NCBI RefSeq assembly: GCF_007991215.1
Contig: NZ_BJXX01000117.1
Span: 1 to 45,691, forward strand
DNA length: 45,691 nucleotides
Reading direction: 5' to 3'
Source: Aneurinibacillus danicus
Lineage (GTDB): Bacteria > Bacillota > Bacilli > Aneurinibacillales > Aneurinibacillaceae
Both the position numbers and the translations under genes were made by a program. The notes under the pieces are model-generated. The model had not been told where the DNA came from. It did not search any database and worked only from the letters and a program-made list of their open reading frames with translations. Shown piece by piece: positions 9,340 to 16,662 of this stretch; position 1 is the first letter of the stretch; each line of letters opens with the position of its first letter.

Positions 9340-9366
9340 AGCCGCCCAGAACCGGGCGGCTTCTCT
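9340..9366 (+). terminator. GC-rich hairpin, probable terminator
   Basis: AGCCGCCC and GGGCGGCT form an 8-bp stem followed by TCTCT, about 100 bp after the chemoreceptor. The T-run is short. Confidence 0.5.
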
Positions 9367-9430
9367 ATAGGGTAATAGAATGCGTGTTATCAGGCCTCCC
9401 CACTTCTGAACCGGGATTAAATTCCTATTA

Positions 9431-9475
9431 TTGCAAGATAAAAACGATTAAGTTATACACTATATTCATAGTGTA
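9431..9475 (+). promoter_or_regulatory. sigma-A promoter with overlapping palindromic operator
   Basis: TTGCAA (9431) and TATACA (9454) are separated by 17 bp. A perfect palindrome, TACACTAT-ATTC-ATAGTGTA (9456-9475), overlaps the -10 box and the start region. It drives the small Cys-rich gene at 9490. Confidence 0.6.
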
Positions 9476-9489
9476 AAAAGGAGATACGA

Positions 9490-9699
9490 ATGATAAAAGA
9501 ATACAGAAAATGTGAAAATTGTTGGTGGGCAAAAGATGAAGGATGTATGAGAAAATTCTGCTGTTTTAATCACTTTTGGATAAACAACCCTGAGCATTTA
9601 TGTTATGCATGGCGTCCAATAAATTCGGAAGAAAAACATGCGTATTTAGAAAAGTACGGTTACGAACATAAAAGAGTAGGAATCATTCCGAAACTATAG
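9490..9699 (+). CDS. small cysteine-rich protein, function unknown
   Basis: 69 residues after a strong AAGGAGAT site. Six cysteines (C-x2-C at 8-11, C19, C24-C25, C38) and a histidine lie in the first half, many beside tryptophans (C-W-W-A). This suggests a small zinc-ribbon-like or metal-binding fold. No signal peptide or membrane helix is seen, and I do not recognise the family. Its own promoter with a palindromic operator indicates specific regulation. Confidence 0.65.
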   Translation: MIKEYRKCENCWWAKDEGCMRKFCCFNHFWINNPEHLCYAWRPINSEEKHAYLEKYGYEHKRVGIIPKL

Positions 9700-9799
9700 T
9701 AAGGTTAAAAATAACGGCTTCTTTTAGCCATTTCCATATTCGCTCTATTGGATTCAGGTCAGGCGAATACGGTGGCAAAAAAGTCGCCATCGTCTGCAT
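9700..9799 (-). pseudogene. IS630-family transposase remnant (C-terminal fragment)
   Basis: The minus strand translates to F-L-P-P-Y-S-P-D-L-N-P-I-E-R-I-W-K-W-L-K, the signature around the catalytic Glu of IS630/Tc1-type DDE transposases. About 30 codons remain, and the frame runs into the end of the Cys-rich gene. It is dead. Confidence 0.8.
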
Positions 9800-9816
9800 T
9801 CACCTCTTTTTTGCTT

Positions 9817-10773
9817 TTATTGCACTAACGGGAATGAGCCGTCTGTGGTTCCGATTTTAGCGAAGTGGTTTGAGATAAAAGCGCCTAGTGATAGATTAAA
9901 AATCATATTCAGGATAGGTGCAATCGCCCCAAGCTCGCCTATAAACCTAAAAGCTACTATCGCAGCAAGGGCTGTATTGCACAGTCCAACCTGAAACAAT
10001 ATAGCACGAGCATCTGGTTCACTAACCTTAAGCTTTTTGGCGATGAAATAAGCAGCCGCCATCGGAAGCACAACTTGAATGAACGTCGCAATCGCGATGA
10101 GAGGAAGCAATCGTATTTCTGAAGAAATGGCTTCCTTTCCGCTTCCTACAATCGTATGAATAATTAGCAACAGGGATACGGAAGATCCGAGTTTCGTAAC
10201 AGTCTTTGAATAAGACGTAGACTGAGGAAGAACCCGTTGAATAAATAGACCAATGCTTAAGGGGAGTACAACAATAAACAGAAACGATTGTAATAAGCTA
10301 AAGATTGAAATGGTTACTTGTGTGCTGGAAATCCCCATCATCGAAAGAGGAGTAACAATAGGGCTAATAACTACATCCAGTAAAGAAGCGGCGATCACCA
10401 GTGATGCGTTTCCACCTGCCAGAAAAGTATAGATCGTTGCTGCAGTGGCGCTTGGGACCGTTCCTGATAAAATCAGACCTGCTGCAATTTCCGGTTTGGA
10501 CCAGAAGAAAAGGTAGGCGAGCCCAATCGAAATAAAGACAGTAAGTGTCCACTTTAATAGGGTTGCTAAAACCAGCTCTCGCTTTTTTGTTCGAATCTCT
10601 TTAATGGCTTCTATATTCATCGATAGTCCCGTGCAAAAAATTACTACACCCAGAAGTAAGCTTGGAAACCATGGGGCAACTTTCCAATAAACGGGTGAAA
10701 GATATGTGCCAATAGCCATTAATACAGTTAGCAGGGGCAACCTTCTAGAAATAAATTCATTAAGCAGCTTCAT
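9817..10773 (-). CDS. bile acid:sodium symporter (BASS) family transporter
   Basis: 318 residues with about nine or ten membrane helices. The family features are G-V-V-I-F-C-T-G-L-S-M near helix 2, L-S-G-T-V-P-S-A-T-A-A near helix 4, and an E-P-D-A-R-A-I-L-F-Q-V-G-L-C-N-T-A-L segment late in the protein. BASS proteins import bile acids in animals and keto acids or organic anions in bacteria; the substrate here is unknown. Its ATG overlaps the pirin stop (ATGA), so the two are translationally coupled. Confidence 0.85.
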   Translation of the reverse strand: MKLLNEFISRRLPLLTVLMAIGTYLSPVYWKVAPWFPSLLLGVVIFCTGLSMNIEAIKEIRTKKRELVLATLLKWTLTVFISIGLAYLFFWSKPEIAAGLILSGTVPSATAATIYTFLAGGNASLVIAASLLDVVISPIVTPLSMMGISSTQVTISIFSLLQSFLFIVVLPLSIGLFIQRVLPQSTSYSKTVTKLGSSVSLLLIIHTIVGSGKEAISSEIRLLPLIAIATFIQVVLPMAAAYFIAKKLKVSEPDARAILFQVGLCNTALAAIVAFRFIGELGAIAPILNMIFNLSLGAFISNHFAKIGTTDGSFPLVQ

Positions 10774-11597
10774 TTAAACTTCCCCTCACGGTAATCAGCG
10801 ATTGCTTGTCTGATTTCCTCTTCCGTATTCATGACGAACGGTCCATATGCAACAACAGGCTCTTTAACAGGCTCGCCGGCATAGAGCAGGAGGCGAAGCT
10901 TCTCTTTAGCACGAATGGCTATTTCACTTTCTTTTGAATGATTACCAGGGCCGAGCAACAATGCCTGATTTTTCTTTCCCTCGGTTTCGTTGGTGCCGAA
11001 ATATCCGCTGCCCTCAAGGATATAAATGAACCCGTTATAGCTTCCGGGAAGATCTTGAGTCACGGTAACTCCCGGCTCCAGCTGCATTTCTACCATAGTT
11101 ACCGGAACGTGATTTAATGTGCTTGCGGTAACCCCAGCAGATGATCCGGAGAAGACACGAATGACGGCGCCTTCTTCATGGCGTACCGGCATATCCTTTG
11201 CGCGCAGGTTTTGATAGCGGGGCTCTATCATCTTTTTCGAACGCGGGAGATTGACCCATAATTGCAAACTATGCACGGTATTTCCGACAGCTGCCGTTTC
11301 TTTATGAATGACTCCGCGTCCGGCTGTCATCCATTGTGCGTCTCCTGGTTCTAATTGATCTTCCCCGCCATAATTATCGTAATGTTCAAGCGTCCCTTCA
11401 ATGACATACGTTACCGTTTCGATGCCGCGGTGGGGATGAAAATCGAACACGCCATGCTGGAACCAGTCTTCCGCAAGAAACAAAAACGGGTCGTATTCTT
11501 TCCAATTTCCGGGCTCAAGAATCTGGCCGACTTTATGGATTGGGCTTTGTTGTTTATGATGAACCGTCCAAACACGGGCAATGTCTCTTCCTTTCAT
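10770..11597 (-). CDS. pirin family protein
   Basis: 275 residues after GGAGG. The N-terminal cupin contains H-P-H-R-G-I-E-T-V-T-Y, then a further histidine and glutamate downstream (G-V-I-H-K-E), matching the metal ligands of bacterial pirins and YhhW-type quercetinases. The C-terminal cupin covers residues 150-260. Such proteins are usually linked to oxidative or electrophile stress. It is the first gene of a two-gene operon with the BASS transporter. Confidence 0.92.
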   Translation of the reverse strand: MKGRDIARVWTVHHKQQSPIHKVGQILEPGNWKEYDPFLFLAEDWFQHGVFDFHPHRGIETVTYVIEGTLEHYDNYGGEDQLEPGDAQWMTAGRGVIHKETAAVGNTVHSLQLWVNLPRSKKMIEPRYQNLRAKDMPVRHEEGAVIRVFSGSSAGVTASTLNHVPVTMVEMQLEPGVTVTQDLPGSYNGFIYILEGSGYFGTNETEGKKNQALLLGPGNHSKESEIAIRAKEKLRLLLYAGEPVKEPVVAYGPFVMNTEEEIRQAIADYREGKFK

Positions 11598-11631
11598 ACG
11601 GAAACCTCCATTCGTTTTTTCACTAATTATA

Positions 11632-11650
11632 TTATAGTATCTAACTATAA
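11632..11650 (-). promoter_or_regulatory. palindromic operator over the pirin promoter -10 box
   Basis: TTATAGT-ATCTA-ACTATAA forms 7-bp arms overlapping a minus-strand TATAAT, with TTTATT 17 bp upstream of it. The pattern resembles operators of HxlR/YodB-type redox repressors (inference). Confidence 0.45.
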
Positions 11651-11736
11651 AATAATAAACGCATATCGTATAAATAAAGCGCTCTTTTTTTGCTTTGTTT
11701 TTTGTGATACAAAAAATGCGAAGAGAAATTGCAAAT

Positions 11737-11763
11737 AAAAAAAAGGATGCCGATATCGTATCC
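11737..11763 (-). terminator. rho-independent terminator of the MFS gene
   Basis: On the minus strand, GGATACGATATCGGCATCC is followed by eight T residues immediately after the stop codon. Confidence 0.8.
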
Positions 11764-11764
11764 C

Positions 11765-12743
11765 TTATAAATGAGCTTTACTCAAAACTGTTTTCTTGTG
11801 ATGCAAGGCATAATAAATCACAGCGGTACAGGCAACGATTAAACCTCCAATGAAATACATCGTATGATAGTTTGTTTCCGAAGCAACAATACCGAGGACA
11901 TAAGATCCTAATCCGTAGCCGGAATCAAAAAGCACGAAGTAAGTCGCCGTTGCCAGCCCTCTCCGATGACTTGGCGCCGATTTAACGGCAATCGCCTGGA
12001 AACTGGGGAGAAGTACACCATATCCCAATCCGATTAATCCGCCTGCTACTAAAAAGACAAATGGCGTTTGTGCCTGGCTTAATCCGATCATGCCCACAGT
12101 AAAGAGGAAGATACCGGGATATACGAGAGCATTCTCGCCTAATCGGTCAAATAGCTTTCCGGTAATCGGCCTTGGCAATACAATCATCGTGGCAAAAACG
12201 ACGAAGAAATAGCTTGCAATCTGCTCCATTCCTAATTCTTTCGCATAAACAGAGATAAACGTTGTGATGGCTCCGTATGAAAAAGCCAAAAGGCTGCCCG
12301 ATAATGATATCGGAATAGCTTTCGGTTCAATAAATGTCTTCCAACCCGATGCCTGTTCCGTCTTCTTTTCAATCGTGCGTTTCGGAATTCTAGCCATGAT
12401 TGCACAAAGAAAGGATAATAAAGCGAAAATGATGCATGCCGTAAACAAAATAAAAGCACCGTAATTTGTTATAATCGTAAGGCCTACAAAAGGACCGATA
12501 ACCATTGCCAAACTCATAAAAAGGCTAAAGTAGCCGATGCCTTCCCCTTTGCGATGATCAGGAATAAGGTCAAGTACAATCGTTCCCGTTGCAGTCGTGG
12601 CAATCCCGAATGCGACACCGTGAAGAAAACGCAGGGCAAGCAGAGCGGAAAAGCTGTTGATTTCTATATACAGAATAGTACAAACCATAAAGAGAGCTAA
12701 TGAAATAAATACGAGTTTTTTTCTATTGAGTTCATCAACCCAT
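11765..12743 (-). pseudogene. MFS transporter, C-terminal part (gene split by the Mu-like element)
   Basis: From V-D-E-L-N-R-K-K-L-V-F-I-S the sequence is a normal MFS protein of about ten helices, but the preceding codons come from the inserted element. An apparent start at 12844 lies inside that element and has no recognisable MFS N-terminus. The missing first part lies at 25928-26132 on the same strand. Joined at the CCCAT duplication the two halves read A-G-K-W-V-D-E-L without a break. Originally it was probably a drug/metabolite exporter in an operon behind its MarR regulator. Confidence 0.9.
12739..12743. repeat. 5-bp target-site duplication CCCAT (one side)
   Basis: The same CCCAT occurs at 25928-25932 on the other side of the element. 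Five base pairs is the duplication length of Mu transposition. Confidence 0.88.
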
Positions 12744-12775
12744 TGTTGAGCGGTAACGAATAAAATAATGATTTG
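12744..12775. repeat. right terminal inverted repeat of the Mu-like element
   Basis: Reading inward: TGTTGAGCGGTAACG, then AATAAAATAATG. It matches the other end imperfectly at TGTTG, GTAA and AAATAAT in the same spacing. AACG-ending decamers resembling the left-end iterons occur at 12749-12758 and 12789-12798, exactly 40 bp apart. Confidence 0.75.
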
Positions 12776-12821
12776 CAAGCAAAAAAATAATAGCAACGGG
12801 AAAACTGGAAATTTTGATCGG

Positions 12822-13313
12822 CTAGGAATCCAAATTAGGGCCATTTGAGGACGCTAATTGCCGTATAATTCGATAGCACGTACTGACGCTTCCAATTCTC
12901 CAACCCTTCTCTTCAGCGACAATGAGAAGTTTTTTATAGATAGAGAGAACGGAGGGAGGGGGTGATTGCTGATACATGGATACAATATACTCCACTGCAC
13001 GCCTATCCATGCTGCGAAATTGTTTTGCCTGTTTGCCATACTTCAATTCATCACGCATTTTCTTGGGGATTAGGCCAAGTAGACCATATTTTTTATAGAT
13101 ATCCGTCCAGCGGTATAAAGTCTGGACAGAGACGCCTGCGGACATGGCAAGGATGCACTTTTTGTCATACGTACATCTTTCAAGTTCGAGCGCAATGGCC
13201 TTCTGTACCAGTTCCAGCCGTCTCATTAGATTTTGGTATGCTCTCTCCCCAAACTTATCATAAACCGCTGTTGCAATCGGTTTCCGTGCCTTCTTTGAGC
13301 CCCCCCGATTCAA
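12822..13313 (-). CDS. stand-alone Mu-transposase-type DNA-binding protein
   Basis: 163 residues from a TTG start preceded by GGAGGT. An HTH (C-I-L-A-M-S-A-G-V-S-V-Q-T-L-Y-R-W) is followed by a second helical module (D-R-R-A-V-E-Y-I-V-S-M-Y through R-I-G-S-V-S-T-C-Y-R-I-I-R-Q-L). This is the layout of the bipartite end-binding domain of Mu-family transposases. No catalytic DDE domain follows; the stop is 78 bp from the element's right end. It differs clearly from the element's own transposase. It may regulate transposition by binding the ends, or be a relic of a second transposase gene. Confidence 0.6.
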   Translation of the reverse strand: MNRGGSKKARKPIATAVYDKFGERAYQNLMRRLELVQKAIALELERCTYDKKCILAMSAGVSVQTLYRWTDIYKKYGLLGLIPKKMRDELKYGKQAKQFRSMDRRAVEYIVSMYQQSPPPSVLSIYKKLLIVAEEKGWRIGSVSTCYRIIRQLASSNGPNLDS

Positions 13314-13324
13314 TACCTAGTACA

Positions 13325-13553
13325 CCTCCATTCAGTTGTTTGCCCATCTTTTTTTTGTGAGACTTTTTGTTTTAATATTCTAGCGGTCAGACGTACGGTT
13401 TTAACGCTCGTCCAATTCCCAAAGGGTCTTTAATTGGGTAATGGAGCCATTCCTGTAATGAATGAATTCGAGGTTTGAATGAAAAAAGTACCTTCTGTAT
13501 ACTGGGGAACGTTCCGACCAAAGAACAAATCCCAGCGCAGGAGGCACTCTACA
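13325..13553 (+). other. IS110 upstream non-coding end, candidate bridge RNA region
   Basis: There is no ORF of its own. It contains imperfect repeats able to fold (CCAATTCCC with GGGTAATGG near 13410-13446) and a GGAACGTTCC palindrome near 13506. IS110 elements encode a bridge RNA in a non-coding end; which end applies here is undecided. Confidence 0.35.
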
Positions 13554-14849
13554 ATGAAGTATAAACACGCCAGGAAACAGAATCAACGAATTCAACAAAT
13601 TACCGAATCAACTCTTGTTGTCGGAGCCGACATTGCCAAGAAAACACATGTCGCCAGAGCCGTCGATTTCCGCGGAATCGAGCTCGGTAAAGACTGCGTG
13701 TTCGGCAATGACCATCAAGGCTTAACGAAACTTGTAACGTGGATGAAGGAGCTTCAGCGGCGACATCACAAGACGGAAATCGTCTTGGGGATCGAGCCCA
13801 CCGGACACTACTGGTTTCCACTGGCTGAATATCTGCAGCGTGAAGGCGTAAGAGTCGTCGTTGTTAACCCGCATCACGTAAACAAGAGCAAAGAGCTTGA
13901 GGACAACTCACCGACCAAGAACGATTACAAAGACGCCAAGGTTATCGCCGATCTGGTGCGCAATGGGAAATACAGCGAGCCTAAATTGCCGATGAACGTC
14001 TACGCAGATCTTCGGATCCTGATGAATCTTCGGGAGAAGGTCATGGTTAACTTCGGCCAAGTCCAGCGCCGCATTCAGAATTGGTTAGACCGCTTCTTTC
14101 CGGAGTATGGCCAGGTGTTTAAGGACTGGGAGGGCAAGGCTTCGCTGATTACGCTGAGTGAATTCCCGACTCCGAGCGAGATTGTGGCGCTAGGTGTGGG
14201 CGCAATCGTGCGTCGTTGGAAAGAAGACGTAAAGCGCGCCGTCGGTCCCAAACGAGCGTCGCAGTTGCTTGAAACGGCGAGAACCTCCATCGGCCTTAAA
14301 CAAGGACTGGCAGCAGCGAAAATTGAGCTGAAGACTCTTCTGGAGCAATACGAGATGTTCGCCAAGCAGCTTGAGGACATCATGATGGAAGTGGAGCGTT
14401 TGTTAGCTCAAATTCCGGGAACGAAAGAAATGCTGACCATCCCTGGTGTTGCCATCGTGACGCTCGCCGGCTTCCTGGCTGAAGTCGGGGACCTTAGTGG
14501 TTACGACCACGGCCAGCAGATTATTCGGCTCGCTGGCTTAAATCTAAAAGAAAACAGCTCTGGCAAGAAGAAAGGCAAATCGACGATTACAAAGCGTGGC
14601 AGATCCAGGCTTCGGGCTTTGTTGTTCCGAGCGGTGATGCCGATGGTGGCGAAGAACGCCGAGTTTAAGGCGTTGCACCAGTACTTCACGAAGCGAAGTC
14701 ACAACCCGCTGAAAAAGAAGCAATCCATTGTGGCGCTCTGTGGTAAATTAATCCGAGTATTGTACACGCTAGGCACCAAACGCATTCCGTACCAGCCATC
14801 CGATGTTCTGGGGCCGGTACGTCAGGCCCAGTTACAGATGGCAGCTTAA
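13554..14849 (+). CDS. IS110-family transposase (DEDD recombinase)
   Basis: 431 residues from the ATG at 13554, which follows AGGAGG; an upstream in-frame ATG at 13479 has no ribosome site. The N-terminal DEDD RuvC-like domain shows V-G-A-D-I-A-K-K (Asp26), G-I-E-P-T-G-H-Y and N-D-Y-K-D-A-K-V-I-A-D. The C-terminal transposase_20 domain has I-P-G-V-A-I-V-T-L-A-G-F-L and the S-S-G-K-K-K-G-K-S region with the candidate catalytic serine. The length is normal and there is no frameshift, so it may be active. Confidence 0.93.
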   Translation: MKYKHARKQNQRIQQITESTLVVGADIAKKTHVARAVDFRGIELGKDCVFGNDHQGLTKLVTWMKELQRRHHKTEIVLGIEPTGHYWFPLAEYLQREGVRVVVVNPHHVNKSKELEDNSPTKNDYKDAKVIADLVRNGKYSEPKLPMNVYADLRILMNLREKVMVNFGQVQRRIQNWLDRFFPEYGQVFKDWEGKASLITLSEFPTPSEIVALGVGAIVRRWKEDVKRAVGPKRASQLLETARTSIGLKQGLAAAKIELKTLLEQYEMFAKQLEDIMMEVERLLAQIPGTKEMLTIPGVAIVTLAGFLAEVGDLSGYDHGQQIIRLAGLNLKENSSGKKKGKSTITKRGRSRLRALLFRAVMPMVAKNAEFKALHQYFTKRSHNPLKKKQSIVALCGKLIRVLYTLGTKRIPYQPSDVLGPVRQAQLQMAA

Positions 14850-15145
14850 TTCAAACCATTTTCACGTTTCTCACACAGAACTTAAAATAAACCAACGACA
14901 ATTGAAGCACGGAGCAGCCGTAGGATCTATTTCCATAAGGGCAACGACCCAGTAAAGGAGCAAGGAAACGGCGTCCACACCTCGAGAGGCAGAACGAAGG
15001 AATGTAAGGGCTAAGACCCAGCGTGACATAGGAGGGTAAGCCGTCGGGGGAATAGAGTGGATATCCAGAGTGCGGTCATACGACTCATCCATAGATTGGG
15101 AACAGCGTCCCAACCTCTATTCCCGCCTCCGGCTCCTCCAGAAAA
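14850..15145 (+). other. IS110 downstream non-coding end
   Basis: A GC-rich 296-bp stretch without a credible gene, containing G/A-rich segments with several potential stems. If this IS belongs to the IS1111 branch, the bridge RNA would lie here and not upstream. The right boundary probably falls near 15140. Confidence 0.35.
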
Positions 15146-15502
15146 TTATGTCATAGCTACATGACTTCTCCATCTTTCAGGATGGTCGATGGTTGAAAAT
15201 CTAAAAACGAGTGAGAAAACGCGAGAAAACATTAAATAATAGTGGGAGGAAATGGATGGCCGTCGACACAGCGACTCGACATCCCCAGCTTCTATATTGC
15301 ATACGGAGTGATTGGCAATGTCCTTCTTGGCCTCATCCAAAATGTACATTGCGCGACCTACGCTCACTTGGCAATCAACAAGCAGCCGGGCAATGATGTC
15401 AATCAGGAGGCAAGTCTCAGCGTCATCGCCTTGCAGGTTAAACACGCCGCCTTGATGTCTTGTATATTCCTTGGCCAAGGCGCGAAGTTGTTCGCGATTC
15501 AC
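15146..15502 (-). CDS. element-borne hypothetical protein, C-terminus possibly altered
   Basis: 118 residues from a GTG at 15502, preceded by AAAGGTGGTGA; an ATG at 15535 lacks a good site. The first 70 residues (N-R-E-Q-L-R-A-L-A-K-E-Y-T-R-H through V-G-R-A-M-Y-I-L-D-E-A-K-K-D-I) look like a compact helical protein. The last 45 residues change character and end next to the IS110 boundary, so the natural C-terminus may have been replaced. Function unknown. Confidence 0.5.
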   Translation of the reverse strand: MNREQLRALAKEYTRHQGGVFNLQGDDAETCLLIDIIARLLVDCQVSVGRAMYILDEAKKDIANHSVCNIEAGDVESLCRRPSISSHYYLMFSRVFSLVFRFSTIDHPERWRSHVAMT

Positions 15503-15562
15503 AGCTTGTTCACCACCTTTCTGGCCTGCCATCATCAGGCGGGGGAGGCCAATCCCTCCGCG

Positions 15563-15581
15563 ACGCTCCGATCAGGAGCGT
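15563..15581. repeat. hairpin A, related to the hairpin at 16632-16652
   Basis: ACGCTCC-GATCA-GGAGCGT. It shares loop and flanks with hairpin B, with a compensating base-pair change in the stem. It could be a terminator or RNA-processing site. Confidence 0.5.
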
Positions 15582-15759
15582 TTCGGCTATTTACGCTTGC
15601 AACACGCCTCTTTCAGTTCATCCGTATTGCGGCTCGCCTGTTTCTCTTCCGTTTGCAAGTTTTGAACAATCGTCCCCACTCTTTGTAGGGGTTTTCTCCC
15701 TTTTGTCGAATACAGAGAATTGTCCTGACTCATCTAGCAGAAAGAAGGGAGGGAAGCAG
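15582..15759 (-). other. gap with a possible 30-codon minus-strand ORF
   Basis: A GTG-started frame on the minus strand (about 15585-15680) ends in E-L-K-E-A-C-C-K-R-K just before hairpin A. Its ribosome site is poorly spaced, so it is only a possibility. Confidence 0.2.
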
Positions 15760-16287
15760 ATGCATGACCATTTTGATAACATTCGGCGGATTCAGCGATT
15801 GATGGAACGAATCCCTCGACTTCCAGATGGACAACCGCTTTCGATCTCCGGATGGCAAATCCCCTTAATTGAGGCGGCCCGCGCGCAGCAATGGAAGGTG
15901 GAGCAAATCCGTATGGCGCTCCAAAGCCTCCCGCCAGGCTTAAACGAATGGGGGCGTGCGCTGGAGCAGATCATCCGGCTCCCCATTGATGATGACGAGG
16001 AAGTCGAACTGCCGCAATCAATTCAAGAACCACTTCGTGAGGTTGCGCTTGAACTGGAAAGCTACGTGCCGGCAATTGAAAAGGAATGGCCCTCGACGCT
16101 TCAAGCAAATCGTCCCGATTCAATGCAAAGCGTCGTAGTTTGGGCGACCCTGATCAGCGCATTGTTCACCATTATCGGCACGACGGACTCCTTGCTCAAA
16201 AACCACCCGGAATTGTTACCGGCTATTCAGGAAAAGTTTACGTTCGTCCTACGGGAACTTTTCGCTCATTTCAGCGGCACCGAATGA
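15760..16287 (+). CDS. hypothetical membrane-anchored protein, opposite strand to the operon
   Basis: 175 residues from the ATG at 15760, behind GGGAGGG. The N-terminal 120 residues are soluble, mostly helical and acidic (D-D-D-E-E-V-E-L). One hydrophobic helix (V-V-V-W-A-T-L-I-S-A-L-F-T-I-I-G) lies near residues 128-145. It overlaps the facing gene tail-to-tail by 22 bp. It is the only gene in the element, besides the repressor and the IS, on the plus strand, which suggests independent expression as cargo. Not recognised; it may serve the lysogen (inference). Confidence 0.6.
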   Translation: MHDHFDNIRRIQRLMERIPRLPDGQPLSISGWQIPLIEAARAQQWKVEQIRMALQSLPPGLNEWGRALEQIIRLPIDDDEEVELPQSIQEPLREVALELESYVPAIEKEWPSTLQANRPDSMQSVVVWATLISALFTIIGTTDSLLKNHPELLPAIQEKFTFVLRELFAHFSGTE

Positions 16288-16583
16288 CGTTCCACCCATT
16301 CCCGCAAAACTTGCAGTTCGCGGTTCTGTTTTTCGATCAACTGCTCATAGCGTTGATTGAGTTGCTGGCTTTTTCGCAATTCCTGGCGTTGGGAGATCGC
16401 TTGCTCAATATCGAGGATGTTCAAGCAGAAAGCGATCGTTGCCGTAAACAAATAGAGCAAGCTGATCCAAGTCATCCAGCGAATCCGCCTGTAATAAACG
16501 GCCTCAATGTTCGCAGGCTGCGGAGAACATTTTGCTTTCTGGCGGCGAAAATGCATCCGAATTGCTTGGAACAATGTTCTCAC
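16266..16583 (-). CDS. small membrane protein with coiled coil
   Basis: 105 residues from a GTG preceded by GAGAAAGGCAG. A basic N-terminus is followed by one membrane helix (W-I-S-L-L-Y-L-F-T-A-T-I-A-F-C-L, about residues 39-55) and a C-terminal coiled coil (I-E-Q-A-I-S-Q-R-Q-E-L-R-K-S-Q-Q onward). The single-helix-plus-coil plan is like spanin- or holin-accessory proteins, but nothing specific identifies it. Confidence 0.5.
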   Translation of the reverse strand: MRTLFQAIRMHFRRQKAKCSPQPANIEAVYYRRIRWMTWISLLYLFTATIAFCLNILDIEQAISQRQELRKSQQLNQRYEQLIEKQNRELQVLREWVERHSVPLK

Positions 16584-16631
16584 CTGCCTTTCTCATCCTG
16601 CTATCAACAGGCAGAGGAAGCATGACCCAAC

Positions 16632-16652
16632 GACGCCCCGATCAGGGGCGTC
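16632..16652. repeat. hairpin B, related to the hairpin at 15563-15581
   Basis: GACGCCCC-GATCA-GGGGCGTC, just downstream (minus strand) of the protease gene. T-to-C and A-to-G changes relative to hairpin A keep the pairing. Confidence 0.5.
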
Positions 16653-16662
16653 CTCCGCATCA

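Larger units (their letters stand above)
13325..15145 (+). mobile_element. IS110-family insertion sequence (boundaries approximate)
   Basis: It holds an intact DEDD transposase gene flanked by about 230 bp of non-coding DNA upstream and 290 bp downstream. IS110 elements lack long terminal repeats and make no target duplication, so exact ends cannot be fixed by eye. It interrupts the late region of the Mu-like element. Confidence 0.7.

Noticed and set aside
12244-12844. Taking 11765-12844 as an intact MFS gene starting at 12844
   Set aside because: The first 30 or so residues come from the element's right end and do not resemble an MFS N-terminus; the genuine N-terminus lies at 25928-26132 and joins exactly.
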